DNA of 64,000 nt from positions 186,001 to 250,000 of the forward strand of contig JAJPYB010000006.1 in assembly GCA_021205185.1 (NCBI GenBank), in the 5' to 3' direction. Below, in pieces: positions 35,975 to 44,639 of this stretch (its first letter is position 1; each line of letters begins with the position of its first letter). The notes under the pieces were generated by a model, which worked only from the letters and a program-made list of their open reading frames with translations, made no database searches and was not told where the DNA came from. The position numbers and the translations under genes were made by a program. This DNA is from Ruminococcus sp. Lineage in GTDB: Bacteria > Bacillota > Clostridia > Oscillospirales > Ruminococcaceae.

Positions 35975-36348
35975 AATATGCTGTGAAGATACGGAAATTC
36001 ACTGTCATAAATCATTTGTATTCCATATTTTATTGAATCGCACTCGCTTAAAAATTCCTCGCTGTCCATTTTCAGAAGATATTCAAGCTTTGACACCGAC
36101 AGCGATATTTCCTCAAGCTTTGTGCTTTGAACAATAAAAGACATAAAATTGTAATATTCATTCCAAAACCGATCAAGCCGTGCTAATTCCTCCTCGGCTT
36201 CGTCGGTTTTATTTTGCTTATAAAGCGTCTGGATGTAGCTTATTCGTTCGGTCATCTCGTCGTTTTTTCTGTCAAAAACAAAAAGCGAGGTTATACTCCC
36301 GAAAACTATTGCAGCAAGCAGTATCACGCTTATAACAAACCTTTTCAT
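35971..36348 (-). CDS. DUF4363 family membrane-anchored protein
   Basis: A 125-residue protein with one N-terminal membrane span (about 4-24) and a helical domain (MTERISYIQTLYKQNKTDEAEEELARL...WNEYYNF) typical of DUF4363. It lies 3 bases after the DUF421 gene. DUF421 and DUF4363 proteins occur together in spore formers; the function is not established. Its end overlaps nrdR by 4 bases on the other strand. Confidence 0.85.
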   Translation of the reverse strand: MKRFVISVILLAAIVFGSITSLFVFDRKNDEMTERISYIQTLYKQNKTDEAEEELARLDRFWNEYYNFMSFIVQSTKLEEISLSVSKLEYLLKMDSEEFLSECDSIKYGIQMIYDSEFPYLHSIF

Positions 36349-36351
36349 CTC

Positions 36352-37038
36352 CTATCCCTTCCTTTGCTTGCCCTTTTTAATCAGCGTGTAGTTTTTGTCC
36401 TCGTCAGAGCTTAAAAAGAAAACATCCCTTGGCTTAACGGTATTTTTGTTCAAAATATTGTTGAGCCATTTTTCATTTAACCCCAGCATATCGAGCGCCT
36501 TTTTGGAAACCACTCCGTCCTCAATTATCACCTGCGGCGGATTCTGAGAGGCGGCGTTTTTATTTTCAACAATATCAAGCGTCAGCGGCTGGTAATCCTT
36601 CTTTTGCAGTATGTTTATCCTGCCTGTTGTTTCAACCACCGCATACTGAACCTCCTTTATATCGAAAACTCCCTGCTCTCGAAGCCCTTCCATCATATCG
36701 TCTACAGAATATCTGAGCTGTTTTAAAGCCTTCTGGTCTATTTCTCCGTTGAACACGACAATTCTCGGCTTTCCCGAAACTATCCGCCGTATCCTTTTGA
36801 ATTTAAGCGTCACTATCGACATTATAACGTCAAAGCATACAAGCGAAATCATTGGAATAAGTCCCGTCGCAAGCGGAATGTTTATATCCTCAATCGGCAA
36901 TGTCGCTATATTTGACACAAGAATAGTTATTACAAGCTCGCTCGGCTGAAGCTCGCCTATCTGACGCTTTCCCATAAGCCTTACCGAAAAAATTACCATA
37001 AAATACAATATCAACGCGCGAAGAAAAATAATGAGCAT
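36352..37038 (-). CDS. DUF421 family membrane protein (YetF-like)
   Basis: A 228-residue protein with about three N-terminal membrane spans and a soluble YetF-type domain: FSVRLMGKRQIGELQPSELV at the first span, GKPRIVVFNGEIDQKALKQLR, then DIKEVQYAVVETTGRINI. The family includes spore-associated membrane proteins of Bacillus. It is followed by DUF4363 and is divergent from the gerA operon, 124 bases away, so a role in the spore membrane is plausible but unproven. Confidence 0.88.
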   Translation of the reverse strand: MLIIFLRALILYFMVIFSVRLMGKRQIGELQPSELVITILVSNIATLPIEDINIPLATGLIPMISLVCFDVIMSIVTLKFKRIRRIVSGKPRIVVFNGEIDQKALKQLRYSVDDMMEGLREQGVFDIKEVQYAVVETTGRINILQKKDYQPLTLDIVENKNAASQNPPQVIIEDGVVSKKALDMLGLNEKWLNNILNKNTVKPRDVFFLSSDEDKNYTLIKKGKQRKG

Positions 37039-37091
37039 TTGAAAGCCTCCTCTTTAAAGTAATTTTCCCGCAAAAACGCCCTGTCATTCGT

Positions 37092-37120
37092 GAATATCGA
37101 AGCTTTTTTTACAGATATTA
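37092..37120 (+). promoter_or_regulatory. possible sigma-G (forespore) promoter of gerAA
   Basis: GAATA, a 17-base spacer and GATATTA. This matches the sigma-G-type -35 GHATR and six of seven bases of the -10 CATNHTA; no sigma-A promoter is seen in the gap. Forespore expression is expected for ger operons. Confidence 0.45.
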
Positions 37121-37162
37121 AATACAAGTGCTTAAAGCTTAAAATTCAAAGGAGATGACAAA

Positions 37163-38641
37163 ATGCAAGTTGATGATAAAAACTACGCTCACATTCTTTT
37201 GCCGAAAGACGCTGATAAGTTTAAAAAAATGCTTAAGGAAATTGCAGGCGACACAATGGACTTAAACGTCACCGACCTTTTGGTTTCAGGTCACCGCTGT
37301 GTTTTCGTCGCAGCAGAAGGAATGATTTCCACCGAAGCGCTGTCGCTGCTGGTGTTTCGCCCTTTAATGGAGTTTGATACGGGCGGCGCTGCGACTGCCG
37401 ACGAGGTTTATACGTATTTGACCGCTCAGAGCATTATGACTATCGACCGACAGGAGGTAACAACCTTCGGCGAGCTTTTTACTCAGCTCTTTTCAGGCTT
37501 CGCTATTATCTTTATCGACCAGAAAGCTACCGCCGTAAGCTTAGGTATTCAGGGCTACGAAAAAAGAGGGGTTGAAAGTCCGACCTCCGGCAGCGATATA
37601 TACGGCGCTCAGGACGGATTTATCGAAGCGCTAAGAACCAACGTATCGCTCGTGCGGCGGCGAATAAAATCACCGAAGCTGAAGTTTGAGCTTATGCAGG
37701 TTGGAAAAACCTCAAAGACGGATATTGTCGTTGCATACATTTCAGACAAGGCGGACAAGAAAATTGTAAACGAAGTAAAAAGGCGGCTTAAATCCATTAC
37801 TCTTGATACTGTATTTTCAAGCGGCTATATAGAGCCGTTTTTAGAAAGCGGCCGTAAAACGCTTTTTTCCTCCGTCGACACAACCGACCGACCCGACTCG
37901 TTTTGTATAAAGCTGAACGAAGGAAAGGTTGGCGTTTTAATAGACGGCACTCCCTTTGCGCTTATAGTTCCCACAATTTTTATGGAAGCGTTCAGGACGG
38001 TTGACGACTACACGTCAAGGCGGTTTTACGTAACCTACATTCGTCTTATTAAATACCTCTCTTTTTTCTTAGCGATTTCACTTCCTGGAATTTATGTGGC
38101 TGTCGCTTCCTACCACCCTGAAATGCTAAGTCACCGACTGCTTTTGAATCTTCTGGCGGCTGAGGAGGCGACTCCCTATTCGGTGACGGCGGAGGCTTTG
38201 ATAATTACAGTTATGTATGAAATTATGCGTGAAGCGGGAATACGACTTCCCAAAGCGGTTGGCGGAGCGGTTTCAATAGTCGGTGCGTTAATAATCGGCG
38301 ACGCCGCAGTAACCTCCTCGCTCATTTCAGCACCGCTTCTTATAATTATCGGTCTTACCGCAACCGCTTCGTTTGTAATCCCGAGCCTTAATCAGCAAAC
38401 CTCTGTGCTGAGATTTGTTTATATTATCGTCGGCGGAGCGTTCGGGCTTTTCGGAATAAGTATTTTAAGCGTTGCCGTAATAGCCGGCACCTGTGAGCTT
38501 ACAAGCTTTACAGTTCCGTACACGGCGCCTATAACGCCTGTTACAAAAAGCGCGCTGAGAGACGTCTTTTCCCGCTCAAGCTTTAAACGACTTCAAAGGA
38601 CAAGCAGCACGGTTGAGGACTTAAACGGAACAGACTTGTAG
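37163..38641 (+). CDS. gerAA: spore germination receptor subunit A
   Basis: A-subunit of a GerA-type nutrient receptor in the inner spore membrane. The 492-residue protein has a long N-terminal cytoplasmic domain (about 1-280, with TDLLVSGHRCVFVAAEGM and ESPTSGSDIYGAQDGFIEALRTNVSLVRRRIKSP split across 140-170). At least five spans lie in the C-terminal part, with the family motif FLAISLPGIYVAV. The site is AAAGGAG. It is the first gene of a three-gene operon, 24 bases before gerAB. Confidence 0.95.
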   Translation: MQVDDKNYAHILLPKDADKFKKMLKEIAGDTMDLNVTDLLVSGHRCVFVAAEGMISTEALSLLVFRPLMEFDTGGAATADEVYTYLTAQSIMTIDRQEVTTFGELFTQLFSGFAIIFIDQKATAVSLGIQGYEKRGVESPTSGSDIYGAQDGFIEALRTNVSLVRRRIKSPKLKFELMQVGKTSKTDIVVAYISDKADKKIVNEVKRRLKSITLDTVFSSGYIEPFLESGRKTLFSSVDTTDRPDSFCIKLNEGKVGVLIDGTPFALIVPTIFMEAFRTVDDYTSRRFYVTYIRLIKYLSFFLAISLPGIYVAVASYHPEMLSHRLLLNLLAAEEATPYSVTAEALIITVMYEIMREAGIRLPKAVGGAVSIVGALIIGDAAVTSSLISAPLLIIIGLTATASFVIPSLNQQTSVLRFVYIIVGGAFGLFGISILSVAVIAGTCELTSFTVPYTAPITPVTKSALRDVFSRSSFKRLQRTSSTVEDLNGTDL

Positions 38642-38665
38642 CTTAAAAATTCAAGGAGGCATTAT

Positions 38666-39721
38666 ATGAAAATATCCTCATGGCAGCTTTTGCTGATACT
38701 GTTTTTGTCAAGGCTTTTTACTACCATAACCTTCTTCTCGCTTGACAGCTTTTCGGCAGCAATTCTTCTGCCCTTTTGCATATCGGTTTTTGTCGAAGCT
38801 GTTTTGTTTGTTCCGGCAATTTTGCTTTACAACAAATATCCGAACGAAAGCCTTTTGATTTCAGCCTTTAAAATAGCTAAGCCGTTTGGTGTTGTACTCA
38901 CAATTATATACGGCGTGTTTTTATCTTTTCTGGTTTTTAAAACGCTCCGCTTTTTCCTCTACTTCTTTTCCTCCACATTCGGCGATTTAATCCCGATTGT
39001 GCTGGTGGGCGTATTACTTTTAATCGCAGCGGCTTTTATCTCCTATCTCGGTATTCAGGCGGCTGCGAGAAGCGCGTCCGTCGTGTTCGCATTTTTTGTT
39101 GCTATTCTTGTCATTGTGCTTTTTGCTACTGCTTCTGACTTTGAATCGGTCAATTACTACACAGTACCGTTGTCGTCAGGCTCGCTCTGGCAGGGGATTT
39201 CCGACGGAGTTTCAAGAAGCGACGAGGTAGTAATTCTGGTTCTGATAATGCCATATCTTCGGGAGAAAATTTGTAAGGCAGTATACGGCTTTTTAGGCGC
39301 AAAGCTTGTCATCATAGAAGGAATTGTAATCTGCTGTATGCTTTTGCTTGGCGGATATATGTCAGCCTCACCGTTTTCCTTTTTTACAATGTGCAAATAC
39401 GCAAACACCGCCTTTATCGAACGGCTTGACGCTGTATATCTTTTCGTCTGGACCTGTATGGGAGCTATAAAGCTTTCTCTTTATTCCATTGCGCTAAAGC
39501 CGCTTTACGAAAACGCTGTAACAGACAAATCAAGACAGCTCAGTCTTTGCTGTCTGCCGTTTATTATAGGCGGCATTCCCGCTTTGATATTTGCCTATAA
39601 AAACCAGATGATAATTCCGTTTCTGGATATTCACATCACATTTTATGCGATTTTGCTTCTTGGATTTTTACTGCCGCTTATCGTTTACCTTTTAAGGAGG
39701 TGTAAGCGTGAAAAGAATTAG
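38666..39721 (+). CDS. gerAB: spore germination permease subunit B (GerAB/ArcD/ProY family)
   Basis: A 351-residue, ten-span APC-like protein that carries the germinant-binding site in relatives (FLSRLFTTITF, GVFLSFLVFKTLRFFLYFF, SDGVSRSDEVVILVLIMPYL). The gene overlaps gerAC by 14 bases and has an AAGGAGG site. It is intact. The germinant cannot be inferred from the sequence. Confidence 0.93.
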   Translation: MKISSWQLLLILFLSRLFTTITFFSLDSFSAAILLPFCISVFVEAVLFVPAILLYNKYPNESLLISAFKIAKPFGVVLTIIYGVFLSFLVFKTLRFFLYFFSSTFGDLIPIVLVGVLLLIAAAFISYLGIQAAARSASVVFAFFVAILVIVLFATASDFESVNYYTVPLSSGSLWQGISDGVSRSDEVVILVLIMPYLREKICKAVYGFLGAKLVIIEGIVICCMLLLGGYMSASPFSFFTMCKYANTAFIERLDAVYLFVWTCMGAIKLSLYSIALKPLYENAVTDKSRQLSLCCLPFIIGGIPALIFAYKNQMIIPFLDIHITFYAILLLGFLLPLIVYLLRRCKREKN

Positions 39722-40817
39722 CCTTTTTATTTGCCTTTTGCTCATTACCTCCTGCCTTAGCGGCTGCGCTCCAAAATCGCCGCAAAAGATTGCTGTCGTT
39801 CACGCAGTAGGAATAGACGCGTCGAGCGACGGCTTTGAGGTTTCATTTCAGATCTTTCGTGCCTCCTCGTCAGGCTCGCAAACGCCGATCGACCCCAGCC
39901 AGACTAACGTCGAGGTAATTTCTTCAACCGCAAAAACAATAGAAAACGCCGTTCAGAAATGCGAGACGCAGATTGGAAAAACACTATTTTTCGGGCATAA
40001 TCAGCTTCTGGTTATAAGCGAGGATATTGAGGATTTAAACAGCTGCTTTTCGTTTTTTGCCACCAATAACGATTCGTCGATAAATATGGTTGTCGCCGCA
40101 ACAGACGGCAAGGCGAGCGATATTATAAACTGCGACATTTCAAGCGGTACAGTCGCCGCAGAAACCATGAAGGAGATTTTTGAAATTTCTGCCGACGACG
40201 GCTATGCCACCCCCTCTGAGTTTATGAAGGTCGTTTCAACGTATATTGATACTGACGCAACTGTGCTTTTGCCCGTCGTTGAAAAAAGAGCGCAAGCGAT
40301 TTCTGACAAGGCAAAGGAGAGCGGCGAGCCTGCTCAGGACGCGCTTGAAATTAACGGTGCGGCTTTAATTACAGGCGGCAGCTTTGGCGAAACGCTTGAA
40401 AAGGAAGATGTTTTGGGAATAAACTACTTTCTCGGCAGCATTAACGGCTCGGATATGGTAATAGATTTAAACGGCATGGATATAAGCGTTAAGGTAAAAA
40501 GCGTAAATGAGGTCACAAGCGTTAAGGCTGACGATAACGAGATTACCATTCAAAAAGAAATAACCGTAAGAGTTACCCCTTCAAATGAAGTGGATAACGA
40601 CACAAAGGCACAAATATCAGCGGCGGTAGAAAAGGAAATTGAAAGCTATATAACAAGCGCTACACAAAAAACGCTAAAGCAAAATAGAGCTGACGTTATG
40701 AATCTCGTGCGAATTGTAAGACAAAGAGATTATAGCTTTTACGAGAAGTATTCAGGCGACCTTCCTTCCCTTTTGGAAAAAATAAATGTGAGCGCTTTAG
40801 TGACTGCTGTATTCTAA
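39708..40817 (+). CDS. gerAC: spore germination lipoprotein subunit C
   Basis: A 369-residue Ger(x)C lipoprotein with a signal peptide and lipobox LSGC (Cys20). The typical first domain starts IAVVHAVGIDAS and has a conserved GHNQLLVISEDI segment; further alpha/beta domains (NGAALI...GINYF, EITIQKEITVRV) follow. It lies on the outer face of the inner spore membrane. Its start overlaps the gerAB end. Confidence 0.93.
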   Translation: MKRISLFICLLLITSCLSGCAPKSPQKIAVVHAVGIDASSDGFEVSFQIFRASSSGSQTPIDPSQTNVEVISSTAKTIENAVQKCETQIGKTLFFGHNQLLVISEDIEDLNSCFSFFATNNDSSINMVVAATDGKASDIINCDISSGTVAAETMKEIFEISADDGYATPSEFMKVVSTYIDTDATVLLPVVEKRAQAISDKAKESGEPAQDALEINGAALITGGSFGETLEKEDVLGINYFLGSINGSDMVIDLNGMDISVKVKSVNEVTSVKADDNEITIQKEITVRVTPSNEVDNDTKAQISAAVEKEIESYITSATQKTLKQNRADVMNLVRIVRQRDYSFYEKYSGDLPSLLEKINVSALVTAVF

Positions 40818-40827
40818 GGGTTTTTGC

Positions 40828-40856
40828 TTGCAATTTTCAGCAGTATATGGTATCAT
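40828..40856 (+). promoter_or_regulatory. promoter of the asp23-fakA-purB-metY operon
   Basis: TTGCAA, a 17-base spacer and TATCAT. It covers the in-frame ATG at 40847, which shows that the asp23 frame begins later. Confidence 0.7.
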
Positions 40857-40894
40857 ATATTGTGTGTTTTGACAAAGGAAAGAGGGTGCGGACT

Positions 40895-41242
40895 TTGAAG
40901 AAAACAGAAAATCATCTCGGCGAGATTATTATAACCGACAGGTATATAAAAAGCCTTATCGCTCAGACGGCAGCTGAATGTATCGGCGTTGTGGGAATGA
41001 GCAGCTATGGCGTAAAGCAACGGCTAAAGGCACTTATCAAGCGTAACGGCGACGCAGGAATAATTCTTAAATATAACTCCGACAGCGAGCTTATCGTCGA
41101 GCTTCACATAACCGCCTCCTACGGAGCTAATATCGGCGCTGTCGCACATAGCCTTGAGGATAAAATCAAGTATGCGCTTTCGTCAGAAGCCGGTATTACG
41201 GTTCATCGGGTAAACACTTATGTAGACGATATGAAGGTCTAA
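40895..41242 (+). CDS. Asp23/Gls24 family envelope stress protein
   Basis: A 115-residue Asp23-domain protein (GEIIITDRYIKSLIAQTAAECIGVVGMSSY). I place the start at TTG 40895 (MKKTENHLGEI), with AGAGGG 8 bases upstream; the ATG at 40847 lies inside the promoter. Relatives (YloU) sit next to fakA/yloV, as here (20 bases before fakA). They are linked to envelope homeostasis. Confidence 0.88.
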   Translation: MKKTENHLGEIIITDRYIKSLIAQTAAECIGVVGMSSYGVKQRLKALIKRNGDAGIILKYNSDSELIVELHITASYGANIGAVAHSLEDKIKYALSSEAGITVHRVNTYVDDMKV

Positions 41243-41262
41243 CAGCAGGTATGGGGGTTATT

Positions 41263-42894
41263 ATGATTAACGGAAAAATTCTCCGTGACGCTTTTATCAG
41301 CGGAGCAAACAGCATAGCAAACTCACGGGCGTCTGTTGACGAGCTTAACGTATTCCCGGTTCCTGACGGAGATACCGGAACTAATATGTCTATGACTATG
41401 GCTAACGCTTTAGCGGAGCTTTCAAATATGGAGGATAGCTGTCGTGTATCGGCGGTAGCCGACGCTGCGGCTTCGGCGTTCTTACGAGGTGCCAGAGGAA
41501 ACTCAGGCGTTATTCTCTCGCTTATTTTCAGAGGCTTCAAAACCGCCTTCAAGGACAAAAACGCAGTGGGCGCCAAGGATTTAGCGAACGCTTTAAGGCT
41601 CGGCGTCGACGGCGCTTATCAGTCGATTATGAAGCCTACCGAGGGAACTATTCTGACTGTCGCTCGTGTGGCGGCGGAATGCGCTGAAAGGCTCGCTTCA
41701 CAGACGGACGACGTAACTCTTGTATTCAGCGAAACGGTCGAAGCTGCCGAGCAGGCACTTGAAAAAACGCCCGAGCAGCTACCCGCTCTTAAAAAAGCAG
41801 GAGTAGTAGACGCAGGCGGAAAAGGACTTGTAATTATACTTCGCGCGATGCTTGACGTTATAAGCGGCGGCGAGATTGTAAAAGCGCAAACACAGGATAA
41901 ACCAAAAATCACAACCGAAAACTTTTCAACCGCTGTCGGAGATTTCGACGAGGTTATAAACTTTACCTACTGCACAGAAATGCTTATAAAAAAGAGTCCT
42001 GACTGTCGGGATTCAAAAACGCTTCGCACATATCTTGAAACTATCGGCGACTGCGTAGTGGTAGTAGAGGACGAGGAAATTATAAAGGTTCACGTTCATA
42101 CAAACAGCCCTGGAAAGGCTATCGAAAAGGCTCTGACATTCGGAAGTATAAATCTGCCGAAGATTGAAAATATGCAGCTTCAGCACGACGGCAAGAAAAA
42201 GAGCAAGAAAAACAGCGTTACCCCTGTCAAGCCTGAAAAGGAGTACGGCTTTGTTGCAGTTGCCGCAGGCTACGGACTTGAAGCGGTATTTAAGGATACC
42301 GGCGTTGACATTGTCGTTTCAGGCGGTCAGACTATGAATCCGTCAACCGACGACATTTTAGGAGCAATACTTTCTTGCCCTGCCGAAACGGTTTTTGTGC
42401 TTCCAAATAATAAAAATATCATTATGGCGGCAGAGCAGGCAGCGAAGCTTGCAGACAGACGAGTTTGCGTTTTACAGACAAGAACCATTCCTCAGGGAAT
42501 GAGCGCAATGCTCGGCTTTGATCCTGACGCTGATTTTAACACCAACAGAACTGAAATGACAAAGGCGTTTTCAAGCGTTTCAACAGGTCTTGTTACCTTT
42601 GCGGCGAGGGACAGCGACTTTGACAATCATAAAATTCATCAGGGCGATATTCTCGCTCTTGACGAGAGCAAGCTTTCGTTTGTAGAGGACGATATTCAAA
42701 AGGCGGCGTATAAGCTCACCAAAAAGCTTGTTCACTCGGATACACAGTTTATAACCGTAATTTACGGCGCAGACGTTACCGAGGACGACGCCGAAAAGCT
42801 GCATCATCAGCTTGAAGCGAAGTATCAGAACCTTGAGATTGCCCTTATAAACGGCGGTCAGCCTGTTTACTACTACATTATTTCTGTAGAATAA
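41263..42894 (+). CDS. fakA: fatty acid kinase catalytic subunit (DAK2/YloV family)
   Basis: Phosphorylates FakB-bound fatty acids for phospholipid synthesis; cytoplasmic. The protein has 543 residues from ATG 41263 (MINGKILRDAFISGANS) with GGGGG upstream; ATG 41251 is possible but worse placed. The DAK2 nucleotide site is FPVPDGDTGTNMSMTM plus ARGNSGVILSLIFRGF; a middle domain and a DegV-like C-terminal domain complete it. The YloU-YloV order with asp23 supports the call. No fakB is seen in the window. Confidence 0.9.
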   Translation: MINGKILRDAFISGANSIANSRASVDELNVFPVPDGDTGTNMSMTMANALAELSNMEDSCRVSAVADAAASAFLRGARGNSGVILSLIFRGFKTAFKDKNAVGAKDLANALRLGVDGAYQSIMKPTEGTILTVARVAAECAERLASQTDDVTLVFSETVEAAEQALEKTPEQLPALKKAGVVDAGGKGLVIILRAMLDVISGGEIVKAQTQDKPKITTENFSTAVGDFDEVINFTYCTEMLIKKSPDCRDSKTLRTYLETIGDCVVVVEDEEIIKVHVHTNSPGKAIEKALTFGSINLPKIENMQLQHDGKKKSKKNSVTPVKPEKEYGFVAVAAGYGLEAVFKDTGVDIVVSGGQTMNPSTDDILGAILSCPAETVFVLPNNKNIIMAAEQAAKLADRRVCVLQTRTIPQGMSAMLGFDPDADFNTNRTEMTKAFSSVSTGLVTFAARDSDFDNHKIHQGDILALDESKLSFVEDDIQKAAYKLTKKLVHSDTQFITVIYGADVTEDDAEKLHHQLEAKYQNLEIALINGGQPVYYYIISVE

Positions 42895-42913
42895 ATTTTT
42901 GGAGGAATCAGAT

Positions 42914-44341
42914 ATGACAAACAGCTATGAAAGTCCATTTTGTACAAGATATGCCAGCAAGGAAATGCAATACATCTTTTCCGCTGACAAGAAGTTTACT
43001 ACCTGGCGCCGCCTCTGGGTTGCGCTTGCGAGAGCTGAAATGAAGCTTGGACTTCCTATAACTCAGGAGCAGGTGGACGAGCTTGAAGCAAATATAGAAA
43101 ACATCGATTACGACGTTGCTCGTGAAAGAGAAAAGCTTGTTCGTCACGACGTAATGGCGCACGTTTATACATATGGAGTTGCCTGCCCGAAGGCGAAGGG
43201 AATCATTCATCTGGGCGCTACCTCCTGCTACGTTGGCGACAACACGGATATTATCATAATGCGTGACGCTTTAAAGGTTGTAAAGAGAAAGCTTATAGGC
43301 GTTATCGCTCAGCTTAGCGAATTTGCAGAAAAATACAAAAATCTTCCGGCTCTGGCTTACACTCATCTTCAGCCGGCACAGCTTACAACAATCGGTAAGC
43401 GCGCAACGCTCTGGTGCAACGAGCTTTTAATGGATCTCGAGGAAATAGACTTCCGTCTTAAAAATTTAAAGCTTTTAGGTTCGAAGGGAACGACGGGAAC
43501 TCAGGCGAGCTTTGTTGAGCTTTTTGAAGGCGACAGCGAAAAGATAAAGGCTCTTGAGAAGATGATTGCGGAGGAAATGGGCTTTGAGGACGTAGTTCCT
43601 GTTTCAGGACAGACATATTCAAGAAAGGTAGACTCGGCTATTGTCGCTACTCTTTCGGGAATTGCGCAGAGCGCTTCCAAGTTTTCAAACGACATCAGAA
43701 TTTTGCAAAGCTTCAAAGAGGTTGAAGAGCCGTTTGAGAAAAATCAGATTGGTTCCTCCGCTATGGCGTACAAGCGTAACCCTATGAGATGCGAAAGAAT
43801 CACATCGCTTTCAAGATATGTAATTTCCGATATGTTAAATCCAGCGTTTACGGCAGGAACACAATGGTTCGAGAGAACTCTTGACGACTCTGCCAACAAG
43901 CGAATTTCAGTTGCCGAAGCATTTTTGGGAGTTGACGCTATTTTAAATATTATGCTGAACGTAACCGACGGACTTGTAGTTCACGAAAAGATTGTTACAA
44001 AGCGTGTTATGGCTGAGCTTCCGTTTATGGCGACAGAAAACATTATGATGAACGCCGTTAAAAAGGGCGGCGACAGACAGGAGCTTCACGAGAGGATCAG
44101 AGAATACTCAATGCAGGCAGGATCCCGTGTTAAGGACGAGGGACTTGACAACAATCTTTGCGAGCTTATTTTAAACGACCCAATGTTTATGATAAACCAG
44201 GAAGAGATGGACGAAATTATGAAGCCTGAAAACTTTATCGGAAGAAGCGTTGAGCAGGTTGACGAATTTATCGAAAACTGCGTCCGTCCGGTTCTTGAAG
44301 AAAACGGCTATGAAAAAGAAAGCGTAGAGATAAATGTTTAA
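42914..44341 (+). CDS. purB: adenylosuccinate lyase
   Basis: Cleaves SAICAR and adenylosuccinate to release fumarate in purine synthesis. From ATG 42914 (GGAGG 8 bases upstream) it is 475 residues. The fumarase/aspartase signature SSAMAYKRNPMRCERI is present, as are THLQPAQ and HDVMAHV. The long form (about 475) with ARYASKEM-like start SPFCTRYASKEMQYIF is the clostridial/eukaryote-like type. It lies 19 bases after fakA. Confidence 0.96.
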   Translation: MTNSYESPFCTRYASKEMQYIFSADKKFTTWRRLWVALARAEMKLGLPITQEQVDELEANIENIDYDVAREREKLVRHDVMAHVYTYGVACPKAKGIIHLGATSCYVGDNTDIIIMRDALKVVKRKLIGVIAQLSEFAEKYKNLPALAYTHLQPAQLTTIGKRATLWCNELLMDLEEIDFRLKNLKLLGSKGTTGTQASFVELFEGDSEKIKALEKMIAEEMGFEDVVPVSGQTYSRKVDSAIVATLSGIAQSASKFSNDIRILQSFKEVEEPFEKNQIGSSAMAYKRNPMRCERITSLSRYVISDMLNPAFTAGTQWFERTLDDSANKRISVAEAFLGVDAILNIMLNVTDGLVVHEKIVTKRVMAELPFMATENIMMNAVKKGGDRQELHERIREYSMQAGSRVKDEGLDNNLCELILNDPMFMINQEEMDEIMKPENFIGRSVEQVDEFIENCVRPVLEENGYEKESVEINV

Positions 44342-44639
44342 AAATATGAGTAACAAGGCTTGGTTTTTGATTACAGGCATAGCGTGCGCTATTATCACGG
44401 TGCTTATAATTATCGGCGTAATACTTGAGCGTGTCAGCGTTATGTTTGCGTTTCCGTTTGGAATTTTTGCTATAATTCTTATCGCAAGCGCATTTTCAGT
44501 TGACGAGGGAAAGCAAAAGCCTAAAAAGCCTCAGAAAAAGACAAAGAAGCAAATTGCAGAGGAGCAGTACGTTTCTCCGTTTTTTACCGATGATACAGAA
44601 GATTTGGACAAACCATTGAAAGGCAGGAAAAGAAAATGA
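44334..44639 (+). CDS. small two-span membrane protein, unknown function
   Basis: A 101-residue protein with two membrane spans (about 9-30 and 36-54) and a Lys-rich cytoplasmic tail (KQKPKKPQKKTKKQ...GRKRK). I do not recognise it. It overlaps purB by 8 bases and metY by 4, so it is translationally coupled to both. Start ATG 44334 or 44346 (MSNKAWFLITG). Confidence 0.75.
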   Translation: MFKNMSNKAWFLITGIACAIITVLIIIGVILERVSVMFAFPFGIFAIILIASAFSVDEGKQKPKKPQKKTKKQIAEEQYVSPFFTDDTEDLDKPLKGRKRK

